Assembly (NCBI GenBank): GCA_029582265.1
Contig: CM055828.1
Coordinates: 27,668,618 to 27,732,617 of the forward strand
Direction: 5' to 3'
Length of the DNA: 64,000 bases
DNA from: Zoroaster sp. YZ-2022
Lineage: Eukaryota > Echinodermata > Asteroidea > Forcipulatida > Zoroasteridae
Shown here: positions 9,067-18,915 of the stretch, in pieces
How positions within the stretch are numbered: the stretch's first letter is position 1
How the letters are laid out: each line of letters opens with the position of its first letter
Notes under the pieces: generated by a model
Databases searched by the model: none
What the model was told of the DNA's origin: nothing
What the model saw: only the letters and a program-made list of their open reading frames with translations
Program-made: the position numbers and the translations under genes

Positions 9067-9356
9067 ACAAACTCTAGGTAAGTAAGACTAATTGCGGTGA
9101 CACCATGTGGAATCTCAATTGAGTAGTAATTAGTTCTGAAAAGAACTGGTGGTACAACTCGACGTTTCGATCAGTATGCTCTGATCGTCCTCAGAGCATA
9201 CGATCAGAGCATACTGATCGAAACGTCGAGTTGTACCACCAGTTCTTTTCAGAACTAATTACTACTCAATTGAGATTCCACATGGTGTCACCGCAATTAG
9301 TCTTACTTATCATCCTCACCATGCAAAGCTACAAGTTTTACCTACAAACTCTAGGT
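9067..9356. mobile_element. Foldback retroelement with 13-bp target duplication (copy 1)
   Basis: A near-perfect inverted repeat has arms of about 105 bp each (9081-9188 and about 9205-9309), from AGTAAGACTAATTGCGGTGA through CATGGTGTC to ACGTTTCGATCAGTATGCTC. It is followed by a unique tail ATCCTCACCATGCAAAGCTA. The whole is flanked by the 13-bp direct repeat ACAAACTCTAGGT (9067-9079 and 9344-9356). Long duplications of constant length and a one-sided tail suggest reverse transcription rather than a cut-and-paste transposase. Related copies are at 43733 and 36732, with half copies at 27940 and 40925. Confidence 0.85.
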
Positions 9357-9856
9357 GTTCGGGAGGGTGTAAGGTCAAATTGGGGTCAACTTTGTTTAAA
9401 TATTTTGTGACAATTAACGATCTGTACAATGGTGCAAAATTTTTTAATTTACCTCTTGTGGTTGCTCAGATATGATTTTTTTAAATATTAAACTTTGACA
9501 GGAAGTAAGGTCAAATTAGGGTCATGTTTTTGTAAATATTTTTCGACAATTAACAATCTATACAATGGTGCAAAAATGTAAATTTACCTCTTGTGGTTGT
9601 TGAGATATGATTTTTTTAAATATTAAACTTTGACTTCTGGTTTGGACAGGAAGTAAGGTCAAATTGGGGTCACTCACAACTCGAGTTTCATCTACTTGTT
9701 AAGTTCTAAGTACATGCCAAGTTTCAAGTTCATGTGAAGTTTGCAAGTATGTGTTTTTTTGTGGACAAATGCGGGGGAGAAGAAGAAGAAGAAGTAAAAA
9801 AAAAAAAAAAAAACGAACAAAAACAAGAGGTGTTTCGGGCACATACCCGAACACCT
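9353..9856. mobile_element. 504-bp inverted-repeat element with internal tandem duplication
   Basis: The left end AGGTGTTCGGG (9353) mirrors the right end CCCGAACACCT (9846-9856). Inside, a unit beginning GTAAGGTCAAATTGGGGTCA recurs at 9369, 9505 and 9653 (spacings 136 and 148 bp). A poly-A run and a small terminal hairpin follow. The foldback element of the preceding entry inserted at its left edge. Its superfamily is not recognised. Confidence 0.65.
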
Positions 9857-9984
9857 AAAAAATAAAACATGACAGTGGCAGTTTTAATGTAGTCATACTT
9901 CCTGAAGCATTATACTTGACCTTGACCTTGACCAAGATCATCTAGGAATCCAATTTGATCAGATCCTAAAATTCAATTGATTTA

Positions 9985-10250
9985 ATTTTGCCCTACACCG
10001 ACATGTGTATAGCACTGCATACTTGGTGCTTTCCGAGTGTCTGTGAAAAAACTTCACAGGCAACTAGGGTGGGATTCGAGCCCATGACCTCCTGCTTACT
10101 AGCGCAGACGTCCTAACCTCTTGACCACCGAGCTTGCCCGATGACGATTGGCCAGCTAGAATCCTATATATAGCAGCGGGTTCCGCGATACATGTATGTT
10201 GGTGAAATTCTTGCGTCGGGTGATAAACAACTGATTTAATTTTGCCCTCC
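9985..10250 (-). mobile_element. SINE-B copy (minus)
   Basis: Minus-strand order: TATCGCGGAACCCGCTGCTA (leader), GCAAGCTCGGTGGTC and GAGGTTAGGACG (A-box area), a B box here GGCTCGAATCCCACC, then CACAGACACTCGGAAAGCAC, a CACATGTCGGTGTAGGGCAAAA body and an AAATTAAATCAA tail. The tRNA-like head, with paired GCTCGG and CCGAGT ends in better copies, marks it as a tRNA-derived SINE. Confidence 0.82.
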
Positions 10251-10261
10251 ACCAACATGTG

Positions 10262-10450
10262 TCTTAACCTCTCGGTGGTCGAAAGGTTAAGACGTCTGCA
10301 TTAGTAAGCAGGAGGTTGTGGGTTCGAATCCCACCCGAGTCGCATGTGAAGTTTTTTCCACAGACACTCGGAAAGCACTGAGTATGCAGTGCTATACACA
10401 TGTCGGTGTAGGGCAAAATTAAATCAATTGTTTATCACCCGATGCAAGAA
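10262..10450 (+). mobile_element. SINE-B copy (plus), head-to-head with the previous one
   Basis: It begins CTTAACCTCTCGGTGGTCGA and contains the B box GTGGGTTCGAATCCCACC and the shared 3' body ending TTAAATCAATTGTTTATCAC. It sits directly beside an inverted SINE-B (9985-10250). Together they form an imperfect inverted repeat of about 450 bp. Confidence 0.82.
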
Positions 10451-10529
10451 TTTCCCAATATTCAGTTTAATTGTGTGTATTAGATTGTCAATCATTTTAG
10501 TAAGTACTTTCTGCAAGAATGACAATAGA

Positions 10530-10835
10530 TATAGGATTTGAGGTTTTGCATGATGGAGATAGAAATTGTGAATTCTTTCCAGTACACCATGTAATAATCG
10601 CTTCTTGGAAGAAGTGGTGACAGCTAGCTGACACATTTCACCGAGCACCAACCACAGCAGTTCCGGCCGACAGCAAGATCCTCCAACACAAGATCGAAGC
10701 TCCTGCCCTCGTAAAATTCGTTCAGTCTCCTGATGACGGCTAGAGCACACTTGTCACAACGTTGAGAATAAACCAACCGGCTCTTCTCAGAACCACCACT
10801 TCTTCCAAGAAGAGATTATGACATGGTGTACCCGA
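10530..10835. mobile_element. Foldback retroelement relative (long copy)
   Basis: Inverted arms are GTACACCATGTAATAATCGC with TTCTTGGAAGAAGTGGTG on the left and CTTCTTCCAAGAAGAGATTA with TGACATGGTGTACCCGAAAG on the right. Between them lie about 130 bp that contain CTGATGACGGCTAGAGCACA. On the minus strand the interior reads GCCGTCATCAGGAGACTGAA. Possible imperfect target repeats are ACAATAGATATA and ACAATATATATA. Same family as 36732-36965. Confidence 0.6.
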
Positions 10836-10861
10836 AAGAACTCATGATAACAATATATATA

Positions 10862-11300
10862 TGACATAAAACACAATAAAGGGGGCCACTTTCCTTCTGT
10901 CACGTTTGCAGTTTTTCTAATGGTTGTAATTTTTTTTTAAATATCTGAAACCACCCAAAAAGAATTTCAACATTTGAATAGACATGCATGCTTATCCTAA
11001 AGATAATTTGAGTTGATTATTACTATTATTTTTTTAATTACCCTAAAATTTCCATCAACAAATGGACGGAAAAGTGAGGTAACTTTTTCCGTCCAATTTT
11101 AGGGTAAAAAAAAATTTTTTTTTTTAAATAAATAAAATAAATCAACTCAAATTAGTTCTAGTATAAGTCTGCATGTCCATTCACATGTTGAAACACTTTT
11201 TGGTCGGTTTCAGGTACTTAAAAATAAATAACAACCATTGGAAAAACTGCTAACGTGACGGATGCAAAGTGGCCCCCTTTATTGTGTTTTATGTCATATA
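10862..11300. mobile_element. Palindromic MITE of about 430 bp, copy 1
   Basis: The left half, beginning TGACATAAAACACAATAAAG, is repeated in inverse in the right half ending CTTTATTGTGTTTTATGTCA. The arms are about 200 bp each with scattered mismatches, folding around TTTTTCCGTCCAATTTTAGG. TATA flanks suggest a TA-type target here. The second copy at 59033-59482 is about as long. A hAT element inserted immediately next to it. Confidence 0.85.
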
Positions 11301-11992
11301 GTATTTGACAGGGCAGGATTAACACCTCTGAGGGCCCCTGGGCACCTGAAACTCCAAGGGCCCCCCCACGGGCACGGGTCGTTCGCGTGTGCCGCAGCGG
11401 CCGTCGCAATATACGCTGCTGCGCGCAAAATTTTGAGTTTTTTTTTTTCATTTTCCTCTAAATATTCACAATTTGGTGATTGTCAATGTTTACTGGTGTC
11501 CATTTTATCCTGCTTCCTGCTTTGATTTTAGCGCGTTCACTAGTGATAACACCTGACCTACAGAACCACCTGCCTCTCCACCTGACGTCACACGGCCCAC
11601 CCACCTTGCGCTAGATTGGCTCAGATTGGCTGTTTGATGTTCAAGGTCCTTGAACATCAAACAGCCAATCTAGCCCATTGTTACTGGTTTAACACACAAT
11701 CGGCACTTTCCAGCAGCATTCTCACCAACAATAAAACACTCATTTTGACTAATTTATTTCGGGGGGGGGGGGTGGACGGATTCGGATTAGATAACTTTTT
11801 TTTATCTATTAGATAAATAAAATAAATTAGATAAAAACATTTTTGGGAAAAAAAAATTTTGGAAAAAAAAATTTTGGAATTTTTTTTTTTCCAATTTTTT
11901 TTTTCGACCACCATGGAGGGCCCCCTGATGCCCAGGGGCCCCTGGGCACGTGCCCAAAGTGCCCATATGGTAGATCCGGCCCTGGTATTTGA
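11301..11992. mobile_element. hAT-like element with 8-bp target duplication
   Basis: Perfect 8-bp direct repeats GTATTTGA (11301-11308 and 11985-11992) flank ends CAGGGCAGGATTAACACC and GGTAGATCCGGCCCTG, which are inverted copies of each other. An 8-bp duplication and CAGGG termini define hAT. The 676-bp interior holds CCCTGGGCAC inverted motifs, a 58-bp palindrome near 11613-11672 and A/T runs, with no transposase. It lies only 18 bp into the intron behind the exon at 12011-12173. Confidence 0.9.
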
Positions 11993-12010
11993 TATGCCAC
12001 AGTGACTGAC

Positions 12011-12173
12011 TTTGAATGAGTTCTATGATCATACTTCCTGAGTGCCTGGTGTAGAATTCTTAAGACCAAGCCGTGATGTTCAGGTTGGATCAGCTCGGCA
12101 TTAAGCATGCCCTCGACCATGGCATTGAAGATCGCAGACAACTGGCAGTCGGAGATATCCAGCAACACCAGCC
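12011..12173 (-). CDS. SLC4A2-like: Anion exchanger exon: cytoplasmic dimerisation-region segment
   Basis: The 163-nt exon has acceptor ACTATCCAG. It encodes (G)LVLLDISDCQLSAIFNAMV, EGMLNAELIQPEHHGLVLRI and LHQALRKYDHRTHS(K). This corresponds to AE2 GAVLLDLDQQTLPGVAHQ and VLRALLLKHSHPSDEK. The donor AAA|GTCAGT is not an ideal consensus. It was preferred to the upstream GAA|GTATGA because it keeps the conserved K-[YH]-x-H stretch; both leave phase 2. The start phase fits 14398-14596. Confidence 0.9.
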
Positions 12174-12294
12174 CTGGATAGTATCAAATTTAAAGATCAG
12201 TGTAATGCCATAAGACACCATTGGTATTGTAAGCTAGAAATCCTGTCGAATATATATATATATCTTTGTAAAAGCCGCAGATGAAATAAATGTT

Positions 12295-13965
12295 TTCAAG
12301 CTATGGAACGTGGGGAAATGACAGGCACAGTCTTTATAGATCTCAGTAAAGCATTCGATTCTGTTAATCATAACATTCTGCTAGAGAAACTTAAACAGTT
12401 GAATATGTCAACTTCTGTAATTCAATGGTTTAAATCATATCTGAGTGAACGTAGTCAATCTGTGAAAATCGATGGTAATATATCTAAGGCCTTGCCATTA
12501 AATGTTGGCGTGCCGCAGGGTTCAATCCTAGGCCCTCTGTTATTCATTATTTATACTAGTGATCTTCCACTTTGTATCCCCACAAACTGCAGTTTGTTCA
12601 TGTATGCAGATGACTCTACACTAACTTGTAGTTCCTCCAGTGTTAATGAAATAGAGAATATCTTGAATATAGCCCTAGTCAGAATCCATGATTGGTGCGT
12701 CAAAAACAAACTTACAATAAATGCCACCAAAACTAAATCCATGCTCATTGGATCCAGGCAAAAGGTTTCAAACACTGGCCTTAATGTAAGCATTGACGAT
12801 GGTCCAATTGTAAAGGTGAATTCATGTAAATGTTTGGGTGTTATTATTGATGAAACTTTAAGTTGGACTCCTCACGTTGAATACGTCAAGACTAAGGTCG
12901 CTTCTAAACTGGGTATGTTAAATAGAATTCGCGATTGTGTTCCACAAAGCTGCCTGCAAATTCTGTTTGTAAGCTTAGTTAAGCCATCCTTAGATTACTG
13001 TTGTACTGTTTGGGGAGATCGATACATATCTCACAATGTTATTCTTAACAAATGCCTGAAAAGGGCCGCACGGATAATTCTGAAGTGTGACTTTCTTACA
13101 CCATCATCTGAAATGTTTGCTAAACTTAATTGGCTCTCATTTTCTGAAATAGTTATGTACAAAAAAGCTGTTCTTGTTTACAAATGCATAAACAAAATGG
13201 GTCCTCTGTACATGACTAATCTATTCACACCGCTTACACAGATTCGTGAAACGAGACGATCCACTGACTCGGCACTAAGGGTTCCTTTTGCGAAGAAGGA
13301 ATCCTACTTTATGAGCTTTGCTGTAAAAGGTGCGCACATATGGAATAACTTGAATGCCCAACTAAGAGCCATAAATTCACTGGGTTCGTTCAAAGTTGAA
13401 CTTCGTAAAACGTTCATCCAATAATGTTTATACTGTATACAAGGCATAAGTTTTGAGGCTTTGCATGGTGGAATATCGATATCGTTTCGGTTTGCGGTAA
13501 CACCATGTGTTTATCTCAACTAACGTGAAGCTGAGATACAAGGCATTATTATATGTACTTAACGCTGTCAATAAAAATTAATTATTTCTGTGCTGACTTA
13601 CGGAGTTTATAAACTTGGTTGCCGCGAAATTTCGGAGCCGGAAGGGAATTTCCTCGCTTTTTTCCCCAAGAAGGGTTTTCGCGGGGTTTTCGCCCTTCCC
13701 GTACTCGGCGTATATGTTGGTGCCCAAATTTGTATGTTAAGATTTCACACAGCTTATAATTGTTGATCTTAATCTATGTACAATTTTAATTACTTTTGTG
13801 ATGTTGTATCTAATTGTTATTTTTTACGTGGATTGTCGTATTTTCTGTATGTTTTAATTTTTAAAGTTGACATATGCAGGGCCCCAATGGAAACCAGTTT
13901 TTAACTGTTTGGGCATACCCTGGGTAAATAAATGTAATAAATAAATAAATAAATAAATATACTCT
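12295..13965 (+). mobile_element. CR1/L2-type LINE, 5'-truncated
   Basis: The element holds one reverse-transcriptase ORF and a long 3' region. It ends with GGGCATACCCTGGGTAAATA followed by AAATAAAT repeats, a 3' end typical of the CR1/Jockey/L2 group. The endonuclease half and the first part of the reverse transcriptase are missing, as expected after incomplete reverse transcription. Within the 3' region (about 13455-13520) lies a segment GAGGCTTTGCATGGTGG...GCGGTAACACCATGTG shared with the foldback elements. Confidence 0.88.
12303..13424 (+). CDS. Reverse transcriptase fragment of the CR1/L2-type LINE
   Basis: An uninterrupted frame of 373 codons. Residues 9-21 hold FIDLSKAFDSVNH (first catalytic Asp), residues 70-81 VPQGSILGPLLF, and about residue 101 the YADDSTL catalytic pair. 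The thumb and C-terminal region follow (KCLGVIIDETLSW, LVKPSLDYCCTVWG). The first methionine is only the first ATG in a truncated copy. Complete elements also have an APE endonuclease upstream, absent here. The lack of stops or frameshifts over 1.1 kb suggests a fairly young insertion. Confidence 0.92.
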   Translation: MERGEMTGTVFIDLSKAFDSVNHNILLEKLKQLNMSTSVIQWFKSYLSERSQSVKIDGNISKALPLNVGVPQGSILGPLLFIIYTSDLPLCIPTNCSLFMYADDSTLTCSSSSVNEIENILNIALVRIHDWCVKNKLTINATKTKSMLIGSRQKVSNTGLNVSIDDGPIVKVNSCKCLGVIIDETLSWTPHVEYVKTKVASKLGMLNRIRDCVPQSCLQILFVSLVKPSLDYCCTVWGDRYISHNVILNKCLKRAARIILKCDFLTPSSEMFAKLNWLSFSEIVMYKKAVLVYKCINKMGPLYMTNLFTPLTQIRETRRSTDSALRVPFAKKESYFMSFAVKGAHIWNNLNAQLRAINSLGSFKVELRKTFIQ

Positions 13966-14397
13966 GATAATATAAGCCCAAAGACACAACCTCAGCCTGT
14001 CTCCTTTACATGTGTATGTTTGTCCATAGTCTACAAATCTATCTATAACGGTCAGCTCAAGTAATATGTCCAAATCTAGTATTACAGTATTGTTAACAAA
14101 ACTACTGCTACTTGAAGCTGTTTCACCTGTGCTTTTCACTATTTTACCGATAATATCTGGAAAATTGATTTTTTTTTCATCAGGATTTTTTTTAACTTAA
14201 GAAAACAAATGCTTTAAAAAGATATATGTCACCAAACAAAATTATTTTACAGTTATATGTCCTGAAATTAATTTACGATGGATCCTGTCATAAACTTGGG
14301 AGCCAATGGTTATGATCGATAGAACCAAATGCTCATTACAGTGGTGTTTTTCAAAGCAGTATTCTACTGTACTGAAGATGAAAAACCGATGTTTTAC
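13966..14397. other. Intron, no recognisable feature
   Basis: AT-rich sequence between the LINE tail and the exon at 14398. A few T-runs are present. No repeat boundary or exon was supported. Confidence 0.55.
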
Positions 14398-14596
14398 CGT
14401 GCTCAAGCCCCTTCCGTAACTGTGGGAGGCTGTTGAATGTCAGGTAAGCGACGTGGGGCTTACCCCATCGGTCCGACCCCTCCTCCCGGTCCTCTTCGAA
14501 CTTGATCCAACGAGCCTTCTCCTTCCAGTGGATGCTGCTGGCGCCGATTCCTGCGTACTGCTCGCTGCGTTGGAGTTCATCTAGCTGGACGAATAG
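14398..14596 (-). CDS. SLC4A2-like: Anion exchanger exon: conserved start of cytoplasmic domain
   Basis: The 199-nt exon has an excellent acceptor (TTTTGCTGTTTCAG) and donor CACG|GTAAAA. It encodes LFVQLDELQRSEQYAGIGAS, SIHWKEKARWIKFEEDREEG, SDRWGKPHVAYLTFNSLPQL and RKGLEH(G). The block ARWIKFEED-x-EE...RWGKPHVA-x-L is one of the most conserved parts of AE cytoplasmic domains. The insertion GIGASS is not in the vertebrate proteins I know. Phase 0 in, phase 1 out. Confidence 0.96.
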
Positions 14597-14724
14597 CTGA
14601 AACAGCAAAACAAAATTAATAATTTAGTTTTTGGAATGCAAAATGAAGAGGGGTCAGGTGGTTTAATTTTCACCTCTGTGGATTGGGTCATCAGTTCTGA
14701 TCTAATAACATGGGTATTTACATC

Positions 14725-14885
14725 ACAGTAGTAAGCAGGAGGTTGTGGGTTCGAATCCCGCCCGAGTCGCCTTTTTTTTTTCACAGACACTCAGAAAGCA
14801 CTGAGTATACAGTGCTTTATACAATGTAAGGGCAGAATCAAATCAATTGTTTATCACCTTAAGCAAGAATTTCATGAATCTATAT
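14725..14885 (+). mobile_element. SINE-B fragment, head-truncated
   Basis: It starts AGTAAGCAGGAGGTTGTGGG, retains the B box GGTTCGAATCCCGCCC and the body CACAGACACTCAGAAAGCAC, and ends TCAATTGTTTATCACC followed by CAAGAATTTCATGAATCTAT. The A box is missing. Confidence 0.8.
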
Positions 14886-15337
14886 ACATCATAGTTATCT
14901 GATGTTTTCCTCTCACATCACATTCTTCATTGACTTCTCTTTCAGTTCAGGCTTTCTTCTTGTTTAAATAAAAAATAATTAAAACAAGTGGATTAAATGG
15001 ATCTATGTGGTCAAACCACTTTAAGGATAACAGAGGTGTTCAATTTTAAGCCTTGGTGTTGTAGGAAAAGAATGAAAAAGGGATGTTTGGCTTTAGTAAT
15101 GTATGCACTGCTCTCAACCTAGGAGGAAACATGGGTATGTGTCGGCCTGTCAGGGTATGGATGGTTATTACGTTTGATTAGCCATCGAGCGCTACAGCAG
15201 CATGGGGCTGTATATTCTCTGAGGGACCTCGGAACGTTTTCAAGAACATAATTGACCCAACAGCCAGGAGCAATTTTATCCGATACATTACATGAAATAC
15301 TGAGCAAATAATAAGGCAAGGAAGAGGACTGAAATAC
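14886..15337. other. Intron, nothing recognised
   Basis: Intronic sequence between a SINE-B fragment and the next exon. No supported feature. Confidence 0.55.
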
Positions 15338-15453
15338 CTCATGTGGTTTGTGGCTGCGTGTGCTGGGATAACTTAATGTCCTTGATGATGGTGATGGGGT
15401 CTTTAAGATCTTAGATTTCCGGCGGCTGATGCCTACATCATCATAGCGATGAC
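15338..15453 (-). CDS. SLC4A2-like: Anion exchanger exon: HRYDD / SHKPHE segment
   Basis: The 116-nt exon encodes (G)HRYDDVGISRRKSKILKTP, SPSSRTLSYPSTRSHKPHE. It matches AE2 KSHRFEDVPGVRRHLVRK and the PHKPHEVFVEL motif, whose second half (LFVQL) starts the next exon at 14596. The donor is GAG|GTATTT and the acceptor TTTTATTGAAAG. The serine- and basic-rich centre is a plausible phosphoregulatory linker, which is inference only. Phases fit both sides. Confidence 0.88.
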
Positions 15454-15858
15454 CTTTCAATAAAATATCAGGTAATCATAGTTAAATAATGCAAAATACT
15501 CTCTCTCTCTCTCTCTAAAAAAATTTTTCTTCAAAATAACAGTTTTACATTGACAAAGACAAAACGCTACACAATACCACAATACACACACTATATTTCA
15601 TACTCACCTACATGTCTTACAAGAATATCTTTTCACACTTACATGTTCTGCTGTTTTTCTTTTAAAATGGAGCATTTCTAACCACAGACATGAAACATGG
15701 GATCCTCAGTCTAAAAAAAAAAGGGGAAATATCCCCTAAATTTACCGACTGAAAAATTTACTGAAATATTCTACATGTCTGATTAGACTGCAAATATTAT
15801 ATCATGATTCACACTGGTAAAAACCACCATCTATCTAGTGCCATCTATGTAATACCCC
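15454..15858. repeat. Intron with short (TC)n microsatellite
   Basis: A CTCTCTCTCTCTCTCTCT tract lies near 15500. The remainder is unassigned AT-rich intron. Confidence 0.6.
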
Positions 15859-16511
15859 AGTCACAATTAGCTTGCGATGGGTTTGCGAGTAGTTTGCGAC
15901 GGATTTCTAGGCATTTTCGGCCGGGGCCCCACGGGACTCCTTGCGGCTGCCGGGTCATTTTTGGGCATCGGGCGGGCATCGAGTTACTTTTAACTCGGAC
16001 TTAAAACCTGGTGCGGCGTTTCGCATCGCAAACTGATCGCCAATAACTCGGCCTATGCCTGGCCGATGTCCGGCAGGGCATCGCACACATCGGGCGGGTG
16101 CCAGGCCAAATTTTGGACAACCCAGACAATCCATATATCAGCCATGTGCCAGCCATGTGCCGGCCGGGCGCCGCCCAGACGCCGCTCAGACGCCGGCCGG
16201 GACCCGCCCGGCGTCCGGCCGACTTGGCGGCGCCCGGCCGGATACCGCAGGGGTATCGCAGGGACATAGGCAGAACATCGGACGAGTGCCTGCCGGACAG
16301 CGGCCGATAAATGGGCCAAGAATTCGACCCCATTTCCAGGAAAGTCGGCCGATCGCAGGCCGGCGACCCCCCTGGCCCCGTCATGGCAGCGTGCGGGGCA
16401 CTTTTAATTGTGACTGTGACCGCCCTATCGCGCGATCTTTCGCCGACCTCTACACGCCGGTCGATGCCTAGAAATCGCACACGCCGCCCGGGCTCCGCTT
16501 TAATTGTGACT
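15859..16511. mobile_element. GC-rich inverted-repeat element
   Basis: The ends AGTCACAATTAG and TTTAATTGTGACT are inverted copies and may extend outward (ATACC...GGTAT). The 650-bp interior is far richer in G+C and CpG than all surrounding sequence, and packed with palindromic CCGGCC, GCCGGCCGG and CGCGCG motifs and partial internal repeats (CACTTTTAATTGTGACTGTG). Open frames occur in five of six frames because GC-rich DNA lacks stop codons; none resembles a known protein. It is best explained as a non-autonomous transposon of unknown superfamily, not a CpG-island promoter. Confidence 0.6.
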
Positions 16512-17397
16512 TAGGTATCAGGCAGACATGTACACTGATGAATTTGAAATAAATGATACATTGCCTGAATGTCCATCAAATTAACATCTGTTTGATGTGT
16601 TTCCTTTAATTGAGCCGAGAAAAATCATCAATTTACATGGATTTGCAGTCAGAATTTGTCACTGAATGTTCACGCCTTTCACAGAAATACACACTCTAAT
16701 TGAGACTAATACGGCAGATTAACCAATAGGGTCACGCCTTTCCGTGGAAGATGCTCCTGTATGCGTACTGCTTTCATACAGGGTCTTCACTGAGATTTCC
16801 AGGTGGGCTGGTAATATGGATTGGTGTATTCTTTGTAGGTTGTTTACATATTTCTTGAATCTCATTTTGTGAAATTTATGTTTTTGTAGGGGCTGCTCAA
16901 TCATCACCAAGGCCGAACTCAAGATGGGGACTACAAAAGAAAAAATTTAGAGTAGGAGTCGCAGCAAATTGGCGGAAAGATTATAGATGTTAGGGAAGCA
17001 GGATTTGATTTGATTTGATTTGATTTGATTTGGTACAAATCAATAAGACAGCGGGATACAGGTAAAGAATACCTGTAATAAGTATACATGCATAGTATCA
17101 TGTACATTGATTGTTTGGACACTACCATCATGAGCATAAGCCTTGGGGGCGGGGGGGGGGGGGATAATCCCCACCATTTTTAAATACAAATCTACCGTAT
17201 CTAGACTAAGTACAAAAACTACTACATTGAATACCATACAAGTTTTGACTTTCTGGTGCTGGCTTCTGCAAGTGTGCTTGGTTGTGTGTCTGTTCAAAGA
17301 AAAAAAGCATGGTCTTACAGACAGGGCTCACATGCATGCAGATGTATAGGTCCTGTTGAGTTTTCCTGGCTCTCACTGCACAATACTTAAGTCTTAA
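16512..17397. repeat. Intron with (TTTGA)n and poly-G tracts
   Basis: A GATTTGATTTGATTTGATTT pentanucleotide tract lies at about 17005-17033 and a G-run at 17145-17162. No exon supported. Confidence 0.6.
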
Positions 17398-17575
17398 ATG
17401 TTTGCTTTTGGGAAAAGATCCTACTTCATAAAGCTGCTAAGCAGAAAAAAATTACTTAGTGGATTTGTTTGGTTACCAGCCAAACTTTCATACAAAATGT
17501 ATGTATTTTGCCTGGTGGTCTGTTTTATATTGCTTAGCAAAATTGTCTGCTTAGCATCTATGAAAATGGCCCCTG
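17398..17575. repeat. MITE of the 'TGCTTAGCA' family
   Basis: It contains CATAAAGCTGCTAAGCAGAA, GGTTACCAGCCAAACTTTC, ATTGCTTAGCAAAATTGTCT and TGAAAATGGCCCC. The same order of motifs recurs at 41308-41492, and the ends are roughly inverted. Confidence 0.6.
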
Positions 17576-18533
17576 GTCAAAATGTGAGGACACTATAACT
17601 ACTATTTTGGCATTTATACATTTCATGTCCTCCTTTGCACATTGCAACAGTGAACTTTGTTATGGTCAGACGTGTCTGTAATTAAGGATAATGATAACTG
17701 TCTGGCTACAATGTAGGCACCACAGTCATGTGCCATGAAGGCAATAGCACAGATCACTATGGGGTATAAAGCTCACCACATTGAAGGCACCCGACTATTT
17801 TTGAACAGACGCCTGGTTCTGATTCTCATTGACAGTGTGATGTGGTAAGGAAACCAACATGGCTACCTGTATGATAACTAACTCTTGTGCCCCAACTCAT
17901 GCCAGAATAAAGCCACTGACTCTATGGAATGCAATTTAATCAAGTTAAAGAAAGTGGATAGAAGATTCCTACATTGGATTGAGTACAATGCTTTAGGGTG
18001 GCATGGAAGTTTTAAGCAGTGGCAGGGAGATTGTAAACATTGTGGGGAAATTATACAGCATTGCGGAACAAACTACTGATGAGTGAGGGAAACTTCCGCC
18101 TTGGTATGAGAGAACTTCCTGGCCAAACGCTCTTAAAATGAACATCTGCTCTTCAGATCTCAACATACAAATTCTACAGCATCTCACGAAACTTTTAATA
18201 CAAATAGAAACAATAACCTTCACCATCTGAGGAGTCTCTGCAGCTGTCAATAAATGCAACTTTTCGGTTGGGTTTTCGTTCAAAGTCAAGTAAAAACACA
18301 TCACCTAGTAGTATAGAAACATGGGAAATATTGCATGGTTGATGGTTGGCATGTGTGTAAGTCAAGCAAGCATGCGGGAGCAGTATTATGCAAAGCAGTC
18401 AGCAAGGACAACAAAAATAAAGAAATGAAATACAAATCATGCATCTTTTAGTGAACGTACAAACAGATGAGACTTGGCATGAGTGGGGGAAAGAAAAGCG
18501 ACGTTTTGTTTAGTTTTAGCTTAGTTTATTTGA
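17576..18533. other. Intron, nothing recognised
   Basis: Nearly 1 kb of sequence without a supported exon, structured repeat or RNA gene. Short open frames here have no recognisable domains. Confidence 0.5.
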
Positions 18534-18915
18534 TAAAGGGATGGTACAACACTGGTAAATACCTCATTACAAATTAAGAAATTATTATCCAAAAGCAAAA
18601 ACTTGATGTGAAATTGGTAATGGTACTGGTCACCCTGGAAAAAAATATTCCGTCTGAATTAAGTGCTCTTATTTAAGAGAAGACACAAAAACATTTAAAA
18701 GCATATTTTCAAAATAAATTTGATCAAGTGATTTCTGTGAAACTTGTGAATGCTTTTTCACACTTTTCTCATCAATAATACTCGGCACTGAGATAAACAA
18801 AACTTTCACCAGATTGTTTGGTTGTTTAATGTATATCTTGATTCAAAGAGAGTACCGGTAAGCATTCTCATGAAAGCAGTTTTTCCAACATTTCAAATGT
18901 TGTACCTTCCCTTTA
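18534..18915. mobile_element. MITE, 'AAGGGATGGTACAACACTGG' family copy
   Basis: The left end AAAGGGATGGTACAACACTG mirrors the right end AAATGTTGTACCTTCCCTTT. The interior matches 1790-2110 (TTTTCACACTTTTCTCATCA, ATCTTGATTCAAAGAGAG). TTAA flanks are not intact in this copy. Confidence 0.7.

Noticed and set aside
10424..10750. Possible coding fragment of 108 codons on the minus strand
   Set aside because: It spans a SINE-B tail and a foldback-element arm and has no recognised domain; a short in-frame stretch inside the element could be an old fragment but cannot be supported.
16001..16514. Several overlapping Pro/Arg/Gly-rich open frames
   Set aside because: They occur in nearly every frame of a GC-rich palindromic element, which lacks stop codons; no domain or codon bias supports any of them.
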